DNA of 64,000 nt from CAZLFA01 sp964558665. Its GTDB lineage: Bacteria > Desulfobacterota > Syntrophia > Syntrophales > PHBD01. Within the stretch, counting starts at the first letter, position 1. Each line of letters starts with the position of its first letter. This document shows positions 63,409-64,000 of this stretch, in pieces. The translations under genes were made by a program, and so were the position numbers. Below the pieces are notes generated by a model. It ran no database searches. It was given only the letters and a program-made list of their open reading frames with translations, and was not told the DNA's origin. The stretch spans positions 1 through 64,000 of the forward strand of contig CAZLFA010000012.1 in assembly GCA_964558665.1 (NCBI GenBank). Reading direction: 5' to 3'.

Positions 63409-64000
63409 ATGGAAAGTAAAAATCTTAACTGCCCAAGGGGCCACGGAGAGATGGCATTGCGGCATAAGCAAAAACACATCGTGTTCCGTGGAGTTGATGT
63501 AAGCTATCCGGTGAACTATTATGCATGTCCGACCTGCAGTATAGAAGCGGGTACACTTAACCAGGCGGCAGAGACACAAAAAGCCATTGCTGATGCATAT
63601 AGAAAAAAGGTTGGTTTATTTACCAGTTCAGAGATTGTAAAAGGGCGCAAGAAAGACGGTCTCTCCCAGGAAGCACTTGCCAATAAAATGAATGTAGGGA
63701 TTGCAAGTATAAAGCGATGGGAAGGTGCCATTATTCAGAGCAAATCCATGGATAAGATGCTGCGTTACGCGTTATCGGGAGGATTTTGCGGAAATCCTAT
63801 TACAGGCAACAGATCATTTTCAATCCCAAGGGTAAAATTAGTTTTAAAATACCTGGAAAAAATATCGAAAAAAGAGATCATTAAAGACCAGGACCGAATG
63901 CTTTACGCCGCAAAGTATGCCTGGTACATTGATATGGTGTCGTTTAGAGAATTGGGGCAGAGCATGACAGGGGCGAGTTACGCTAAATTACCGATGGGTC
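63409..64000 (+). CDS. MqsA-like antitoxin with Panacea-type domain (partial)
   Basis: Runs open beyond the window edge (197 codons seen). The N-terminus has a YgiT/MqsA-like zinc finger (CPRGHGEM, then CPTC), then a helix-turn-helix block (RKKDGLSQEALANKMNVGI and SIKRWEGAI) as in MqsA. From about residue 140 comes a segment KLVLKYLEKISKKEIIKDQD and DRMLYAAKYAWYIDMVSFRE, then SMTGASYAKLPMG, which resembles the DUF4065/Panacea antitoxin domain. AAGGAG is 7 bases before the ATG. It should bind the toxin and repress the promoter at 63004-63032. Confidence 0.8.
   Translation, partial: MESKNLNCPRGHGEMALRHKQKHIVFRGVDVSYPVNYYACPTCSIEAGTLNQAAETQKAIADAYRKKVGLFTSSEIVKGRKKDGLSQEALANKMNVGIASIKRWEGAIIQSKSMDKMLRYALSGGFCGNPITGNRSFSIPRVKLVLKYLEKISKKEIIKDQDRMLYAAKYAWYIDMVSFRELGQSMTGASYAKLPMG

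Overview
The window looks like a chromosomal segment of an anaerobic deltaproteobacterium, probably Syntrophales-like (Syntrophus/Smithella relatives). The taxonomic call is inference. It rests on a split F-type ATP synthase operon (b', b, delta, alpha, gamma, beta, epsilon, without a and c), a bactofilin next to a full mreBCD-mrdA-rodA elongasome block, a short anaerobe-type ThiC, the rpsF-rpsR-DUF2232-rplI-dnaB order, and many short palindromic intergenic repeats. No prophage, CRISPR array or complete insertion sequence was found.

Layout. 1-8.5 kb: tRNA-Thr(CGU), a CHASE2-adenylate cyclase, an alanine racemase with a large extra C-terminal domain, a UMF1-type MFS transporter, an exported protein with two Tudor-like repeats, a glycine-zipper lipoprotein, a transglutaminase-like protein and YjbQ. 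8.8-13 kb: a cobalamin riboswitch with its own terminator controlling cobC-cobU-cobT-cobS-cbiB (lower-ligand activation and nucleotide-loop assembly). 13-18.5 kb: a beta-CASP nuclease, an orphan ParA overlapped by a gene for a disordered Ala/Lys/Pro-rich protein, a small lipoprotein and a DUF1385 membrane protein. 18.5-22.4 kb: an accessory block with a MESH1-like HD protein, a metallophosphoesterase-nucleotidyltransferase fusion, a cereblon-type CULT-domain protein and an ABM protein, punctuated by two copies of a 170-174 bp nested-palindrome element, followed by a decayed PfkB-kinase remnant. 22.5-29 kb: rpoH, the ribosomal protein/dnaB cluster, a second HD phosphohydrolase and greA.

29-41 kb, all minus strand: mreB-mreC-mreD-mrdA-rodA, bactofilin, then the ATP synthase operon. 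The ATP synthase leader carries a strong terminator-like hairpin only 24 bp before the first start codon. 41-44.4 kb: a TPP riboswitch with terminator controlling thiN-thiD-thiC and a small membrane protein. 44.4-54.2 kb: a DUF4384 protein, tatD with a coupled small ORF, rnhA, a DUF2784 protein, an M29 aminopeptidase, a four-gene HlyD/ABC/FtsX export system and a soluble-type lytic transglycosylase. 54.2-64 kb: a DUF1624/HGSNAT-like membrane protein, an Asn/Gly/Thr-repeat autotransporter, an MltF-like transglycosylase, a secreted S1/P1-nuclease-like protein, a REP-associated transposase remnant between REP palindromes, and a toxin-antitoxin-like pair whose antitoxin combines an MqsA-like N-terminus with a Panacea-like domain and runs off the window edge.

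Best candidates for new biology: (1) the nested-palindrome element, whose copies all lie between convergent genes and show compensatory changes in their terminal arms, together with the nucleotide-enzyme/CULT block it brackets; (2) the orphan ParA plus disordered partner, which may be a cargo-positioning system; (3) the bacterial CULT-domain protein; (4) the hairpin leader of the ATP synthase operon; (5) the alanine racemase C-terminal extension.
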